A stretch of DNA of 64,000 nt from Sphingobacteriaceae bacterium (GCA_002319075.1 NVQB01000001.1:1488001-1552000); one strand, 5' to 3'. Positions 54,831-63,017 are shown, counted from the stretch's first letter. A program made the numbers and translations. Notes: generated from the sequence alone by a model not told the origin.

Positions 54831-55158
54831 TCATTATTTCAATTCTTTGGAAGAACCTTTTAGGAGTTGCCTACTTTACCTCAGGACCTTTCTTCTCGGA
54901 TTTTCAGACGAGATAAGCGAAAAAAGATCAAACAATACGCCGTTCTATTATTACAGAAAGAAATCTATTGGCTTCATTTCTTATGATCCCAAAACGAAAG
55001 ACATTTATTTCAGTTTTACCAATGGCCATAAAATTGAGCATCCTAAATTAGCTAGTGAAGGAAGAAGGAAGATGAAGATTTTTAAGGTGGATCCGGAAAA
55101 GGATGTTGACATCGACAATCTAAGAGAGATCTTAAATTCGGCCCTGGGCCTCAACTAA
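54814..55158 (+). CDS. DUF1801 domain protein
   Basis: 114 residues from ATG 54814 (MQNSVDHYFNSLEEPFRSCL), which overlaps the glycosyltransferase end by 17 nt; the open frame extends further upstream but that part is out of character. KSIGFISYDPKTKDIYFSFTNGHKIEHP and a helix-rich C-terminus fit DUF1801/YdhG-type small proteins. No function known. Confidence 0.8.
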   Translation: MQNSVDHYFNSLEEPFRSCLLYLRTFLLGFSDEISEKRSNNTPFYYYRKKSIGFISYDPKTKDIYFSFTNGHKIEHPKLASEGRRKMKIFKVDPEKDVDIDNLREILNSALGLN

Positions 55159-55278
55159 CTTACCTTTTACATTGTGCAGTGTAACACATATTTACACCGA
55201 CGCCGATGAGCTCTGTTAAGGAGTAAAGGCCAGGCGCATATTATACGGTATAGTGTAGAAAAGTGTGTGAGAAGTAGT

Positions 55279-56148
55279 CTACTTAACTGCCTTCAAACTC
55301 AAATCAAGTCCTTTAACATGATGCGTTAAAGCTCCGATAGAAATAAAGTCGACGCCGCATTTTGCGTAGGACTGAATGTTTTTTTCGGTGATGCCGCCGG
55401 ACGACTCTACTTCGAATTTACCATTGACCAGTTTTACTGCAGCCAGGGTTTGTTGAGGCGTGTAGTTATCCAGCATGATGCGTTTGACACCGCCATGCTT
55501 CAAAACCTGCTTCACGTCTTCAAGACTGCGCGTTTCAACTTCTATATTTATTTTTTTCTTTTTAGACTTCAAATAAGAGTTAGCTGCATCAATTGCTTTG
55601 ACTATTCCCCCTGCAAAATCAACGTGATTGTCTTTTATAAGAATCATGTCGTAAAGACCGTAACGGTGATTAGAACCTCCGCCAATAACGACCGCCCATT
55701 TTTCAAAAAAACGAAAACCTGGCGTGGTTTTGCGGGTATCAATTACTTTTGTTTTAGTTCCTTTACAAAGACTTTGCAGATAATTTGTTTTAGTTGCAAT
55801 GCCACTCATACGCTGCATTACATTTAAGATAAGTCTTTCGGCGATCAGCATTTTCTGAGTGTTACCTTCCAGCGTTAGTACGATGTCACCTTTTTTAATT
55901 TTTGTACCATCTTTGATGAGAACTTTAACTTTGAAATTTTTATCTATTTCTTTCAGAATAAACTCCGCCGCTTTTACACCAGCGATAATGCCCTCTTCTT
56001 TTACAAGTAAACGCATCTTACCGCTATGGCCTTTAGGAATTATTGAAAGCGAGGTGTGATCACCGTCACCAACATCTTCTTTTAGAGCTTCTGAAATAAA
56101 CTGTTTGAAATGGAAATCTTTCTGGTGAAGTTTAATGAAATCAGTCAT
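55279..56148 (-). CDS. nadC: Nicotinate-nucleotide pyrophosphorylase (carboxylating)
   Basis: 289 residues; converts quinolinate and PRPP to nicotinate mononucleotide, CO2 and PPi in NAD synthesis. Family markers: EALKEDVGDGDHTSLSI, AERLILNVMQRMSGIAT, DTRKTTPGFRFFEKWAVVIGGGSNHRYGL, DMILIKDNHV, VEVETRS region and ESSGGITEKNIQSYAKCGVDFISIGALTH. Starts inside the end of the DUF4783 gene (8-nt overlap), indicating coupling. Confidence 0.97.
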   Translation of the reverse strand: MTDFIKLHQKDFHFKQFISEALKEDVGDGDHTSLSIIPKGHSGKMRLLVKEEGIIAGVKAAEFILKEIDKNFKVKVLIKDGTKIKKGDIVLTLEGNTQKMLIAERLILNVMQRMSGIATKTNYLQSLCKGTKTKVIDTRKTTPGFRFFEKWAVVIGGGSNHRYGLYDMILIKDNHVDFAGGIVKAIDAANSYLKSKKKKINIEVETRSLEDVKQVLKHGGVKRIMLDNYTPQQTLAAVKLVNGKFEVESSGGITEKNIQSYAKCGVDFISIGALTHHVKGLDLSLKAVK

Positions 56149-56515
56149 TAGCGTTTTCGATTCGGAATTGAGAAATTAAATTCCGCCGGATAAGAATAGA
56201 AACACGGAATTTTTCATTAGCAGTCTCGAGTGTGCCGGTAATATACTGTTGGCTATTATTTACAGTGCTTGTATGAGATCCGGTAAAATTTTTTACAGGA
56301 TGTTTTTCAAAAAAATATTTTAAGTTAGCTTCTGCCTGAGGTTTACTGAGAACATCTTCCTGATTGATAAGTTTGATAGAAACTTTTTCATCAAAATATT
56401 TAACAAGTTCCGCTGATTTGCCCAATCTTAACGCAGTAACAATTTCGTCGGTAATTTCTCCGCTGGAGAAAAACAGACTAAAAAACAAATAAGTTATGTG
56501 AATTAAAATCTTCAT
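56141..56515 (-). CDS. DUF4783 secreted protein
   Basis: 124 residues with a short signal peptide (MKILIHITYLFFSLFFSSGE). The rest is a SnoaL/NTF2-like small alpha+beta domain: EIVTALRLGKSAELVKYFDEKV, KYFFEKHPVKNFTGSH and a final ISQFRIEN strand. DUF4783 proteins often sit next to nadC and rlmH in Bacteroidota, as here. Function unknown. A -7 box (56525-56532) is only 9 nt before the ATG, so the transcript may be nearly leaderless. Confidence 0.88.
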   Translation of the reverse strand: MKILIHITYLFFSLFFSSGEITDEIVTALRLGKSAELVKYFDEKVSIKLINQEDVLSKPQAEANLKYFFEKHPVKNFTGSHTSTVNNSQQYITGTLETANEKFRVSILIRRNLISQFRIENAND

Positions 56516-56524
56516 TTATTGATA

Positions 56525-56532
56525 CAAATTTA
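56525..56532 (-). promoter_or_regulatory. -7 promoter box for DUF4783-nadC
   Basis: CAAATTTA (plus) reads TAAATTTG on the minus strand (TAnnTTTG), 9 nt before the ATG at 56515. Confidence 0.45.
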
Positions 56533-56555
56533 ATTAATTTTTGCAATTTTAGAAC

Positions 56556-57029
56556 ATGCGCATCACATTACTTCAAATTGACAAAACCCAGGACAGTTAC
56601 CTCACAGAAGGCATTGAAATATACACCAAACGTCTGAAGAACTATACCGCCCTGGATATTATGACAATTAATGTGCCAAAAGCAGTGCGGCAGAGGACTT
56701 TCAACGAGCAGAAAACCGAAGAAGCAAAGTTAATTTTTAACCACGTGGCCACTGACGACTTTTTGGTTTTATTGGATGATAAGGGCAAGGAATACACTTC
56801 ACCCGATTTTGCCAGGTTTATTGCGCAGAAACAGAACGCTTCTACAAAACGTTTGATTTTCCTTATTGGTGGTCCTTTTGGCTTTGACCAAAAAATTTAT
56901 GACCGTGCAGATGGGAAAGTTTCCTTTTCGAAGATGACGTTTTCGCACCAGATGATAAGGTTGTTTTTTGTGGAGCAGCTTTACAGGGCGTATAGTATTT
57001 TGAAGGGGGAGAAGTATCATCATGAGTAG
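56556..57029 (+). CDS. rlmH: 23S rRNA pseudouridine-1915 N3-methyltransferase
   Basis: 157 residues, the usual RlmH length. MRITLLQIDKTQDSYLTEGIEIY at the N-terminus, the SPOUT knot LIFLIGGPFGFDQKIYDRAD and the C-terminal SKMTFSHQMIRLFFVEQLYRAYSILKGEKYHHE are family signatures. It methylates pseudouridine 1915 in helix 69 of 23S rRNA using SAM. Divergent from DUF4783; followed directly by the repeat array. Confidence 0.97.
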   Translation: MRITLLQIDKTQDSYLTEGIEIYTKRLKNYTALDIMTINVPKAVRQRTFNEQKTEEAKLIFNHVATDDFLVLLDDKGKEYTSPDFARFIAQKQNASTKRLIFLIGGPFGFDQKIYDRADGKVSFSKMTFSHQMIRLFFVEQLYRAYSILKGEKYHHE

Positions 57030-57033
57030 TTCT

Positions 57034-57655
57034 CGACTACGCTCGAACTGACATTCTATTCTTCTGGAACTGAGATTACTGACACACAAGCCGGCTCGAA
57101 CTGACATTCTATTCTTCTGGAACTGATATTGCTAACACACAAGCTCGCTCAAAAGGGTCTTAGCTCTTTTACCTGCGCGAACTGACATTGTATTCTTCTC
57201 GAACTGATATTGCTAACACACAAGCTCGCTCAAAAGAGTCTTAGCTATTTTGCCCTTCTCGAACTGACATTGTATTCTTCTGGAACTGAGATTACTGACA
57301 CACAAGCCGGCTCGAACTGACATTCTATTCTTCTGGAACTGATATTGCTAACCACACAAGCTCGCTCAAAAGGGTCTTAGCTCTTTTACCTGCTCGAACT
57401 GACATTGTATTCTTCTCGAACTGATATTGCTAACACACAAGCAGGCTCAAAAGAGTCTTAGCTATTTTGCCCTTCTCGAACTGACATTGTATTCTTCTCG
57501 AACTGATATTGCTAACACACAAGTCGGCTCAAAAAAATCTTAGCTCTTTTGCCCTTCTCGAACTGACATTGTATTCTTCTCGAACTGATATTGCTAACAC
57601 ACAAGCAGGCTCAAAAGAGTCTTAGCTCTTTTACCTGCTCGAACTGACGGAATTG
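57034..57655. repeat. Tandem array of 53- and 81/82-bp units
   Basis: Eight units that begin GAACTGACATT start at 57045, 57098, 57179, 57261, 57314, 57396, 57478 and 57560; a ninth start at 57641 is cut short. The spacing is 53, 81, 82, 53, 82, 82, 82, 81. The 53-bp units lack the AAAAGAGTCTTAGCTCTTTT half. The block 53+81+82 looks duplicated once. Within a unit, GAACTGACATT and GAACTGATATT form a half-repeat. The GAG/CTC hairpin is perfect in some units and broken in others. No open frame of note. Confidence 0.95.
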
Positions 57656-57778
57656 CACTTAAAATGGGTTTGGCCAGGGATAGTGGTGCGAGACCTTAAA
57701 CCACGAATTTCTTTTAGAAACTTATTTGGTCGATGTTTCAGCCACTATTACTTGGCTTGGTAGATTGTCAAAATGGTA
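57656..57778. other. Spacer between repeat array and CHASE3-like gene
   Basis: About 120 nt; nothing assignable beyond the array's last partial unit. No clear terminator for the minus-strand gene. Confidence 0.5.
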
Positions 57779-58843
57779 TTAGTGTTCATCCTTTCTTTTC
57801 TGCATCATATCACTTACATACTTTGTGAGATCGCGGGTAAAGCCATCCAGGGAACTAACGGCTTGCTTCATGAATCCAACTATTTTTTTAAGACCGCTTG
57901 TTGAAGAGCCGGCAGCTTCATCAAACAGGTTAGACAGACCCATAAGATGCGCTACAGGCTGTCGTACCTCGTGCGATATCATATACATCATCTTTTCTAA
58001 TTCCAGAATATACTCTTTTTGGTCCGCTTCTATTTTAATGAGTTCATCGTTGGCCAGAATAAGTTCTTCAGCAAGTTTTTCCTTTTCAGAGTTTTTAATG
58101 ACAAGTTCCTGATTTGCTGCAAACAATGCAGCCGACTTCTCTTTCTTTTCTTTGGTCCTGAAATTTATTTTTTTATGTGCCAGGCTCAGCTCAAGAATTC
58201 TTTGTTCTTTTTCTTTGTTATGAATTAAGTGCATTGCGGTTAATATCAATAAAAGAATAATTAGCGCTGTCATTAAAATAAACATGAGGATGTTGATATG
58301 ATCAAGAGAGATGGCACTTTTCTCGTTTATCTGTTTTCGCTTCTTTAGTAGCACCCTTTCATATAATTGAACACTATGTATAAGTTTCTGAATCATATCA
58401 CTGTTGTAATTGCCTGACGGAGTGCCCGCAAATAAAGCCGCCGTAGGTATACTTCCCTTTCGTCGTAACTCTATCATTTGCAGTGACGAGTGAAAATTCG
58501 CGTTAATATAAAACGTTAATGAATCTAAGAGGCTACGTTGAGGCTTACTATCAGCAGTTAAGCAGATCAACTCTACAAGCAAATCCTGGCACGCAAGCTT
58601 ACCTTTTTGCATGGGCTTTAAATAACCGCTGTCAAGTGTAACAACGAAATTTTTAGCGGCGTTTTTCACTTCTTTGGCAAGGTCTGAAAGCTCCCCGCTG
58701 ATCAAAATTATTTTTTCAGTATGCTCCACCCAGGCTTCAGCCACATTTTGTTTTTGATTGCGCTTATAAGCTGTATAACCTATAAGAGCGTTTCCAGAAA
58801 GGATTACAACACAAAGTAGGATGAGTTTCCGGCGTATGTCCAT
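57779..58843 (-). CDS. Membrane protein with CHASE3-like sensor and HisKA domain but no ATPase domain
   Basis: 354 residues: TM1 (about 7-24), a helical extracytoplasmic domain (about 30-180) like CHASE3, TM2 (about 184-206), a charged coiled coil (208-280), and a HisKA-like helix pair with H291 in MMYMISHEVRQPVAHLMGLS. It then stops after the second helix (ends QKRKDEH); no N, G1, F or G2 boxes follow in this frame or in nearby frames. Such a protein could be phosphorylated by another kinase or act as a dimerising receptor. Function is inference only. Confidence 0.8.
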   Translation of the reverse strand: MDIRRKLILLCVVILSGNALIGYTAYKRNQKQNVAEAWVEHTEKIILISGELSDLAKEVKNAAKNFVVTLDSGYLKPMQKGKLACQDLLVELICLTADSKPQRSLLDSLTFYINANFHSSLQMIELRRKGSIPTAALFAGTPSGNYNSDMIQKLIHSVQLYERVLLKKRKQINEKSAISLDHINILMFILMTALIILLLILTAMHLIHNKEKEQRILELSLAHKKINFRTKEKKEKSAALFAANQELVIKNSEKEKLAEELILANDELIKIEADQKEYILELEKMMYMISHEVRQPVAHLMGLSNLFDEAAGSSTSGLKKIVGFMKQAVSSLDGFTRDLTKYVSDMMQKRKDEH

Positions 58844-59101
58844 ATTTATGCTTGTTACTTAGAGATAAAATTACTTTGCCCGGAATAAAAGAATTCGTGA
58901 ATTGATATAGTTCACTGCTATAATCCAATCCATTCCCGGGTGTGATGAAGTGTGGTTCAATTTAAGCTTATTGTCTCACATAGTTAATAATTTCGCCAAG
59001 AGCACCCGAATGAGGTATGAAAGTCAAAATAAAGCCGACCAGAAAAAATTGATTTTAGCCGATGTGGCCAATTCTCAGCGAAAATGGACATTAACATAAA
59101 A
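58844..59101. other. Intergenic region without recognisable gene
   Basis: About 260 nt upstream of the CHASE3-like gene. Short GC-richer words (TTTCGCCAAGAGCACCCGAA; GATGTGGCCAATTCTCAGCG) are vaguely like the ends of IS elements, but no transposase frame or inverted repeats are found. No clear promoter box for 58843. Confidence 0.4.
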
Positions 59102-59133
59102 AAACCGTGATCCATTGCAGCAGATCACGGTTT
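59102..59133 (-). terminator. Intrinsic terminator of the PadR-PspC operon
   Basis: Stem AAACCGTGATC / GATCACGGTTT around CATTGCAGCA; on the minus strand it is followed by T7 and lies 63 nt past the PspC stop at 59197. Confidence 0.88.
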
Positions 59134-59196
59134 CGGGTACATGAAAAAACAGTCTTTATTTTTTGTTACCGAGTTTAATCGCTAAATCAAACCGGA

Positions 59197-61116
59197 TTAA
59201 TTTGTTTGGTTTTGTTGTTTTTTAACTTCTTCTTCGTTCTTCAACTCTTCCTTTTTCAAACGTTTTTCCTCCCGTTTAATTTTCTCGTCAGTTCTTTGTT
59301 GTTCTTTTTTAAGCTTTGCTTCTTCGCTTTTCCTTGTGTCGTCGTTTATTTCGACATTTTTTTCGGGAGTAGTTATTCTGATACCATTGTCGTCGATCTT
59401 AATGTGCGTTTCTTCTCCGTTTACTTCTATGCCATCATCGTCGATTACTACTTTGTCTTTTCTATGTCTTTCCTCATCATCCTCGTCTGCATCTGATTTA
59501 TCAAGCCCTTCACAGTCGAGGCAGGTCAAACCTCTTTCTGTCATTTTCCAGCGACGCGAAATCATTTTTCCATCCCAGGTGTTACTTGTATTTCCAACAT
59601 CATTCAAGAGATATTTTGTACTCTTATCAAAATAAATCACCTTACCTTTTGGCAGCTTAATTTTTATTTCGACTTCAGGAGCTCTAAATCTTGATCCTTC
59701 CATTACTGTAAAGATCTGATCAAAAGTTAAAGTATTTTTATCCTGGCTATAGGTATAGTCTATTCCCCTTGCATTTTCGTTAGCATCTTTCTTACTGCTG
59801 CCGCGGGCTACACGTGTTATGGTCATTTCAATACTATCTGAATTACCTTCTATCACATCCAGATCGGCATATCCAATAATACTCAGGTGTTTATCATTTT
59901 CACCAAAAAGATAGCCGCCGTTATTTTTACTTAAATCATTTTCTATGTCGTCATAATTTTCAAAGCCCAGGGATTTCAGATTTCCAGAGCCCTGATTCAT
60001 TTTAATAATGAGCGTATCCCCCGTTCCATGCAGTACATAAGTTTCCTTTAAGTGAGAGCTTTCGTTAAATTGTTTTACGGTGTTAACAGCCACATAAAAT
60101 CCGAGAATAATCCCCATGGTCCAAATGATTCCCAGTCCCAAATTCAACCAGCGATTGCTGTAACGAATTTTGAACAGAAGTTTCACGCCTGCGTAAACCA
60201 GCATGATTACTGGAATTCCGAACACAATTATAAACGCAATAACTCCTAATGCATAATCAGAAGACGATTCGAAAATAACTCTTCTCCAGTGTGTGAGATC
60301 GTCGTTAGAATCCATTACAGAAATCCCAAAAATACTTGTGGCCCAGGCAAAAAGTAATACCCCACCAATAAGTATAAAGAACACTCCGATCAAACGACCG
60401 ATGATATTAAACACTGAATTTAGTACGTGAGCAGAACTGTTGCGGGCGTAGGTATAATTGTCGCGAACAACTCCTCGCATTTCATCGTACTGGCGTTTAC
60501 CGTTTTTTGCAAAGCGATTTTTTACATCTTCTGCTTCTTCCTGAAACGATTTAAAAATGGTATTGATGTTGGCTGATTCGCCGCGCATAGCAAGACGGTC
60601 GGCCGTGGTTTTTGCCTCCGGAATCACAATCCACATAATGATGTAAACCCATAAACTTAATCCACCAAAAAATACAAGTAAGAACATGGCTAAACGCACC
60701 CACACAGTATCAATGTCAAAATAAGCAGCAAGACCGCTACATACGCCGCCAATGGCTTTCTCGTCAGGATTACGAAATAATCTGCGGCGAATTTTTTCCT
60801 GGCGGAATTCTGTTTGTTCTTCCTTTTGAGAGGACTCTTCTTTGGCAGGTTGTTCACCACCAAACTCCTCAGGTTTTCCCATTACGTTCATTACATGCTC
60901 TACATCGGCCATTAAAATAACCTGTTTTGAAACATTGATCTTTGCCTGTAATAGCTCTGCGATGCGGGCTTCAATATCACTCATGATCTCGTTACCACCA
61001 TCGGTTTTACTAAAATACCCTTTAATGGTAGAAAGATATTTACTTAAGCTATCGTAGGCATCTTCTTCGATGTGAAAAATAATACCGCTTATATTTATTG
61101 TGACTGTTTTATTCAT
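59197..61116 (-). CDS. PspC domain membrane protein
   Basis: 639 residues. An N-terminal domain (NKTVTINISGIIFHIEEDAYDSL ... EDVEHVMNVMGKPEEFGG region, 1-95) is followed by a PspC domain (about 106-178: FRNPDEKAIGGVCSGLAAYFDIDTVWVRLAMF), then several TM helices, an extracytoplasmic beta-rich part similar to DUF2154-type adhesin domains, and a highly charged coiled-coil C-terminus (KKEQQRTDEKIKREEKRLKKEE). PspC proteins sense envelope stress in enterobacteria; in Bacteroidota they are commonly paired with a PadR gene, as here (18 nt downstream of it). Probably envelope stress related; this is inference. Confidence 0.9.
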   Translation of the reverse strand: MNKTVTINISGIIFHIEEDAYDSLSKYLSTIKGYFSKTDGGNEIMSDIEARIAELLQAKINVSKQVILMADVEHVMNVMGKPEEFGGEQPAKEESSQKEEQTEFRQEKIRRRLFRNPDEKAIGGVCSGLAAYFDIDTVWVRLAMFLLVFFGGLSLWVYIIMWIVIPEAKTTADRLAMRGESANINTIFKSFQEEAEDVKNRFAKNGKRQYDEMRGVVRDNYTYARNSSAHVLNSVFNIIGRLIGVFFILIGGVLLFAWATSIFGISVMDSNDDLTHWRRVIFESSSDYALGVIAFIIVFGIPVIMLVYAGVKLLFKIRYSNRWLNLGLGIIWTMGIILGFYVAVNTVKQFNESSHLKETYVLHGTGDTLIIKMNQGSGNLKSLGFENYDDIENDLSKNNGGYLFGENDKHLSIIGYADLDVIEGNSDSIEMTITRVARGSSKKDANENARGIDYTYSQDKNTLTFDQIFTVMEGSRFRAPEVEIKIKLPKGKVIYFDKSTKYLLNDVGNTSNTWDGKMISRRWKMTERGLTCLDCEGLDKSDADEDDEERHRKDKVVIDDDGIEVNGEETHIKIDDNGIRITTPEKNVEINDDTRKSEEAKLKKEQQRTDEKIKREEKRLKKEELKNEEEVKKQQNQTN

Positions 61117-61134
61117 TGTACTGTTTTTTGAGGG

Positions 61135-61503
61135 TTATAACTTTTTACCAAGTTCAATTGTTTTATTAACGGCATCAACAAGTTCCTGCCATGAGAGCTG
61201 GAGTTCTTTTAAATACTGCTCACCTATTTCTGTAAGCTTGTAGTATTTCCGGGGCGGTCCACTTGTGCTCTCTTCCCAACGGTATCCAAGAAGTCCGGTG
61301 TTTTTTAATCGGGTAAGTAAAGGGTAAAGCGTTCCTTCAACAACTACCAACCTGGTATCTCTTAGCTTATCAATAATTTCTGTTGGATAAGCATCGCCTT
61401 GCGATAAGATAGAAAGTATGCAGAGTTCAAGAACACCTTTACGCATTTGAGCCTGGGCGCCTGCCCTGTCTATTGCTCCATCGTTTTTTGTGTTCTCAGT
61501 CAT
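61135..61503 (-). CDS. PadR family transcriptional regulator
   Basis: 122 residues: a winged helix with AQMRKGVLELCILSILSQGDAYPTEIIDKL, VVEGTLYPLLTRLKNTGLLGYRWEE, SGPPRKYYKLTEIGEQYL and a C-terminal helix. The PadR-type YPLL and RKYYxLTxxG motifs are clear. It likely represses its own operon through a palindrome at 62075-62097 (see findings). Downstream lies the PspC gene (18 nt). Confidence 0.94.
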   Translation of the reverse strand: MTENTKNDGAIDRAGAQAQMRKGVLELCILSILSQGDAYPTEIIDKLRDTRLVVVEGTLYPLLTRLKNTGLLGYRWEESTSGPPRKYYKLTEIGEQYLKELQLSWQELVDAVNKTIELGKKL

Positions 61504-61580
61504 TGGTGTATTTCGTATTAAGTAGTGAGTAATAAGTAGTCGATAGTTTATAGTCTCAAGTCAACAGACTGTATGTGAAT
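61504..61580. other. Spacer between small secreted protein and PadR gene
   Basis: A low-complexity stretch with repeated AGTAGTGAGTAATAAGTAGT (61520-61545). No promoter box seen for PadR, so read-through from 61946 is likely. Confidence 0.5.
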
Positions 61581-61946
61581 TTAAAGTGTTTTGAAGTTTA
61601 GCGTTACACTGTGTACAACGTTTTGTTTTACTTTAGGAAGTTGCAGATGCGAAAACTGTTTTTCAATCTCCTGTTTTAACCCTTTATCAGAAGTTTTTGC
61701 GAGTACAAAATTTATTTTTCCGGTAGAATCCGTCGTAAAAAGAACTTCCACTTTATTTGATTTCGCGGTTTTGTTTTCGTAGTGCGGCATTAAAATCTGG
61801 GGAAATTTAAAATAATCGCGGATCGTTTTTTCAGTTTCAGAAGTTACTACACTTGCCGAAGGAGTTGTATTTGCTACAGCTAGTAGAGTGGTAAAGATCA
61901 GGCCTGTAATTAAGATGATCTTGGTAAAAGTAATTTGAGTGTTCAT
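61581..61946 (-). CDS. Small secreted protein, TonB-C-like
   Basis: 121 residues: a signal peptide (MNTQITFTKIILITGLIFTTLLAVA), then a domain with VEVLFTTDSTGKINFVLAKTSDKGLKQEIEKQFSHLQLP, which resembles the TonB C-terminal-like domain (beta-hairpin and helix). The name is by fold impression; function unknown. First gene of the PadR-PspC operon (no terminator in the 77-nt gap). Confidence 0.7.
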   Translation of the reverse strand: MNTQITFTKIILITGLIFTTLLAVANTTPSASVVTSETEKTIRDYFKFPQILMPHYENKTAKSNKVEVLFTTDSTGKINFVLAKTSDKGLKQEIEKQFSHLQLPKVKQNVVHSVTLNFKTL

Positions 61947-62054
61947 TTTGTTTTAATTTTTGTCCCGATTTTTATTTAAAACAGGATGGGTTAATTTTAA
62001 TTTTAGTTTAAATAGACATTTTCAGTACTTTTTTGCAATAGCTATTATGCGATA

Positions 62055-62062
62055 CAAATATA
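62055..62062 (-). promoter_or_regulatory. Promoter (-7 box) of the operon 61946-59197
   Basis: CAAATATA (plus) is TATATTTG on the minus strand (TAnnTTTG). CAA at 62084-62086 gives a -33 TTG with 21-nt spacing. The leader to the ATG at 61946 is about 100 nt. Confidence 0.6.
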
Positions 62063-62074
62063 CAATATAAAAAC

Positions 62075-62097
62075 AGTACTATGCAACGCATAGTACT
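62075..62097. promoter_or_regulatory. Perfect palindromic operator candidate, probable PadR binding site
   Basis: Arms AGTACTATGC and GCATAGTACT, 10 bp each, are separated by AAC and match without a mismatch. The -33 element of the minus-strand promoter (62084-62086) lies at its centre, so a bound protein would block RNA polymerase. A PadR gene lies in the same operon, making autorepression the simplest reading. It also lies 74 nt upstream of the TerC -7 box on the plus strand. Confidence 0.7.
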
Positions 62098-62170
62098 AAA
62101 TTATTTTTAAATATATTATAAGTAATTGATTATCAATAGTATTATTTTTTATCAGGTCCATTTAATTTAA

Positions 62171-62178
62171 TATCTTTG
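62171..62178 (+). promoter_or_regulatory. -7 promoter box for the TerC gene
   Basis: TATCTTTG matches TAnnTTTG and ends 18 nt before the ATG at 62197; an in-frame TTG at 62176 lies in the box. Confidence 0.55.
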
Positions 62179-62196
62179 TACGATAATTTTCAAAAA

Positions 62197-62991
62197 ATGC
62201 ACAGTTGGTCTGCGGATTTTGCCGCATTATTTTCATTAGAAGGGATTATTGGTTTAATAACCTTATCGATTTTAGAAATCATTCTTGGGATAGATAATAT
62301 CATTTTTATCTCGATTGCTGTGAATAAATTACCAGCTGCACAACAAAAAAAAGCCCGTACGATCGGACTTTTACTAGCGTTATTGGTACGCTGCGTTTTA
62401 CTTTGTTTTATTGGATGGATTGCCGGTTTAAAAGAAGCGCTTTTTCACATAGGCGCATATGGGGTTAGTGGGAAGAGTCTGATCTTAATAGGTGGCGGGG
62501 TATTTTTGCTTGTTAAGACCTGGGGAGAAATTATGGAAAAAATCAATACCGATGAGGATGAAGTTGATTTTACCACCAAGGGAAAAACAACTTTTAATTC
62601 CATCATCATGCAAATTGTGATCATCGACTTTGTTTTTAGTTTCGATAGCATCCTTGCTGCTGTTGGTGTGAGCGGTATTGTATTAATAATGATCGGAGCC
62701 GTTGTAGTGAGTATGATCTTAATGATTTTATTCAGTGGCGCTGTCTCAGCTTTCATCAATAAAAATCCGGGTATTAAAATGATCGCTTTGGTATTTTTGT
62801 TGGTAATAGGTGGAATTTTACTGGCAGAAGGACTTATAGACTGTTATAATTTCAGTCTTCCGGAACAGGATCACCTGGAGTTGAATAAAAACTATGCTTA
62901 TATAGCTTTAGCTTTTGCCTTAATAATTGAGTTCTTCAATATGAAGGAAAGAAAAGTGAAAAGGAAAAAGGATCTGGAGTTGGAGGAATAG
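62197..62991 (+). CDS. TerC family membrane protein
   Basis: About 264 residues from the ATG at 62197 (MHSWSADFAALFSLEG). Seven hydrophobic helices; LEIILGIDNIIFISIAVNKLP and IDFVFSFDSILAAVGVSG are the two TerC/Alx acidic signature segments (GIDN and FSFDS). TerC/Alx proteins are linked to tellurite resistance and manganese homeostasis, and may aid metal loading of exported proteins. Upstream, divergent, is the PadR operon. Terminal tail KERKVKRKKDLELEE. Confidence 0.93.
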   Translation: MHSWSADFAALFSLEGIIGLITLSILEIILGIDNIIFISIAVNKLPAAQQKKARTIGLLLALLVRCVLLCFIGWIAGLKEALFHIGAYGVSGKSLILIGGGVFLLVKTWGEIMEKINTDEDEVDFTTKGKTTFNSIIMQIVIIDFVFSFDSILAAVGVSGIVLIMIGAVVVSMILMILFSGAVSAFINKNPGIKMIALVFLLVIGGILLAEGLIDCYNFSLPEQDHLELNKNYAYIALAFALIIEFFNMKERKVKRKKDLELEE

Positions 62992-63017
62992 GCGTAAAAA
63001 AAATCGTCTCGAACAGA

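Noticed and set aside
57034-57655. CRISPR array
   Set aside because: Units are 53-82 bp and contiguous with no variable spacers, and no cas genes are present.
58960-59100. Insertion sequence remnant
   Set aside because: Only a vague resemblance to IS ends; no transposase frame, no inverted repeats, no target duplication.
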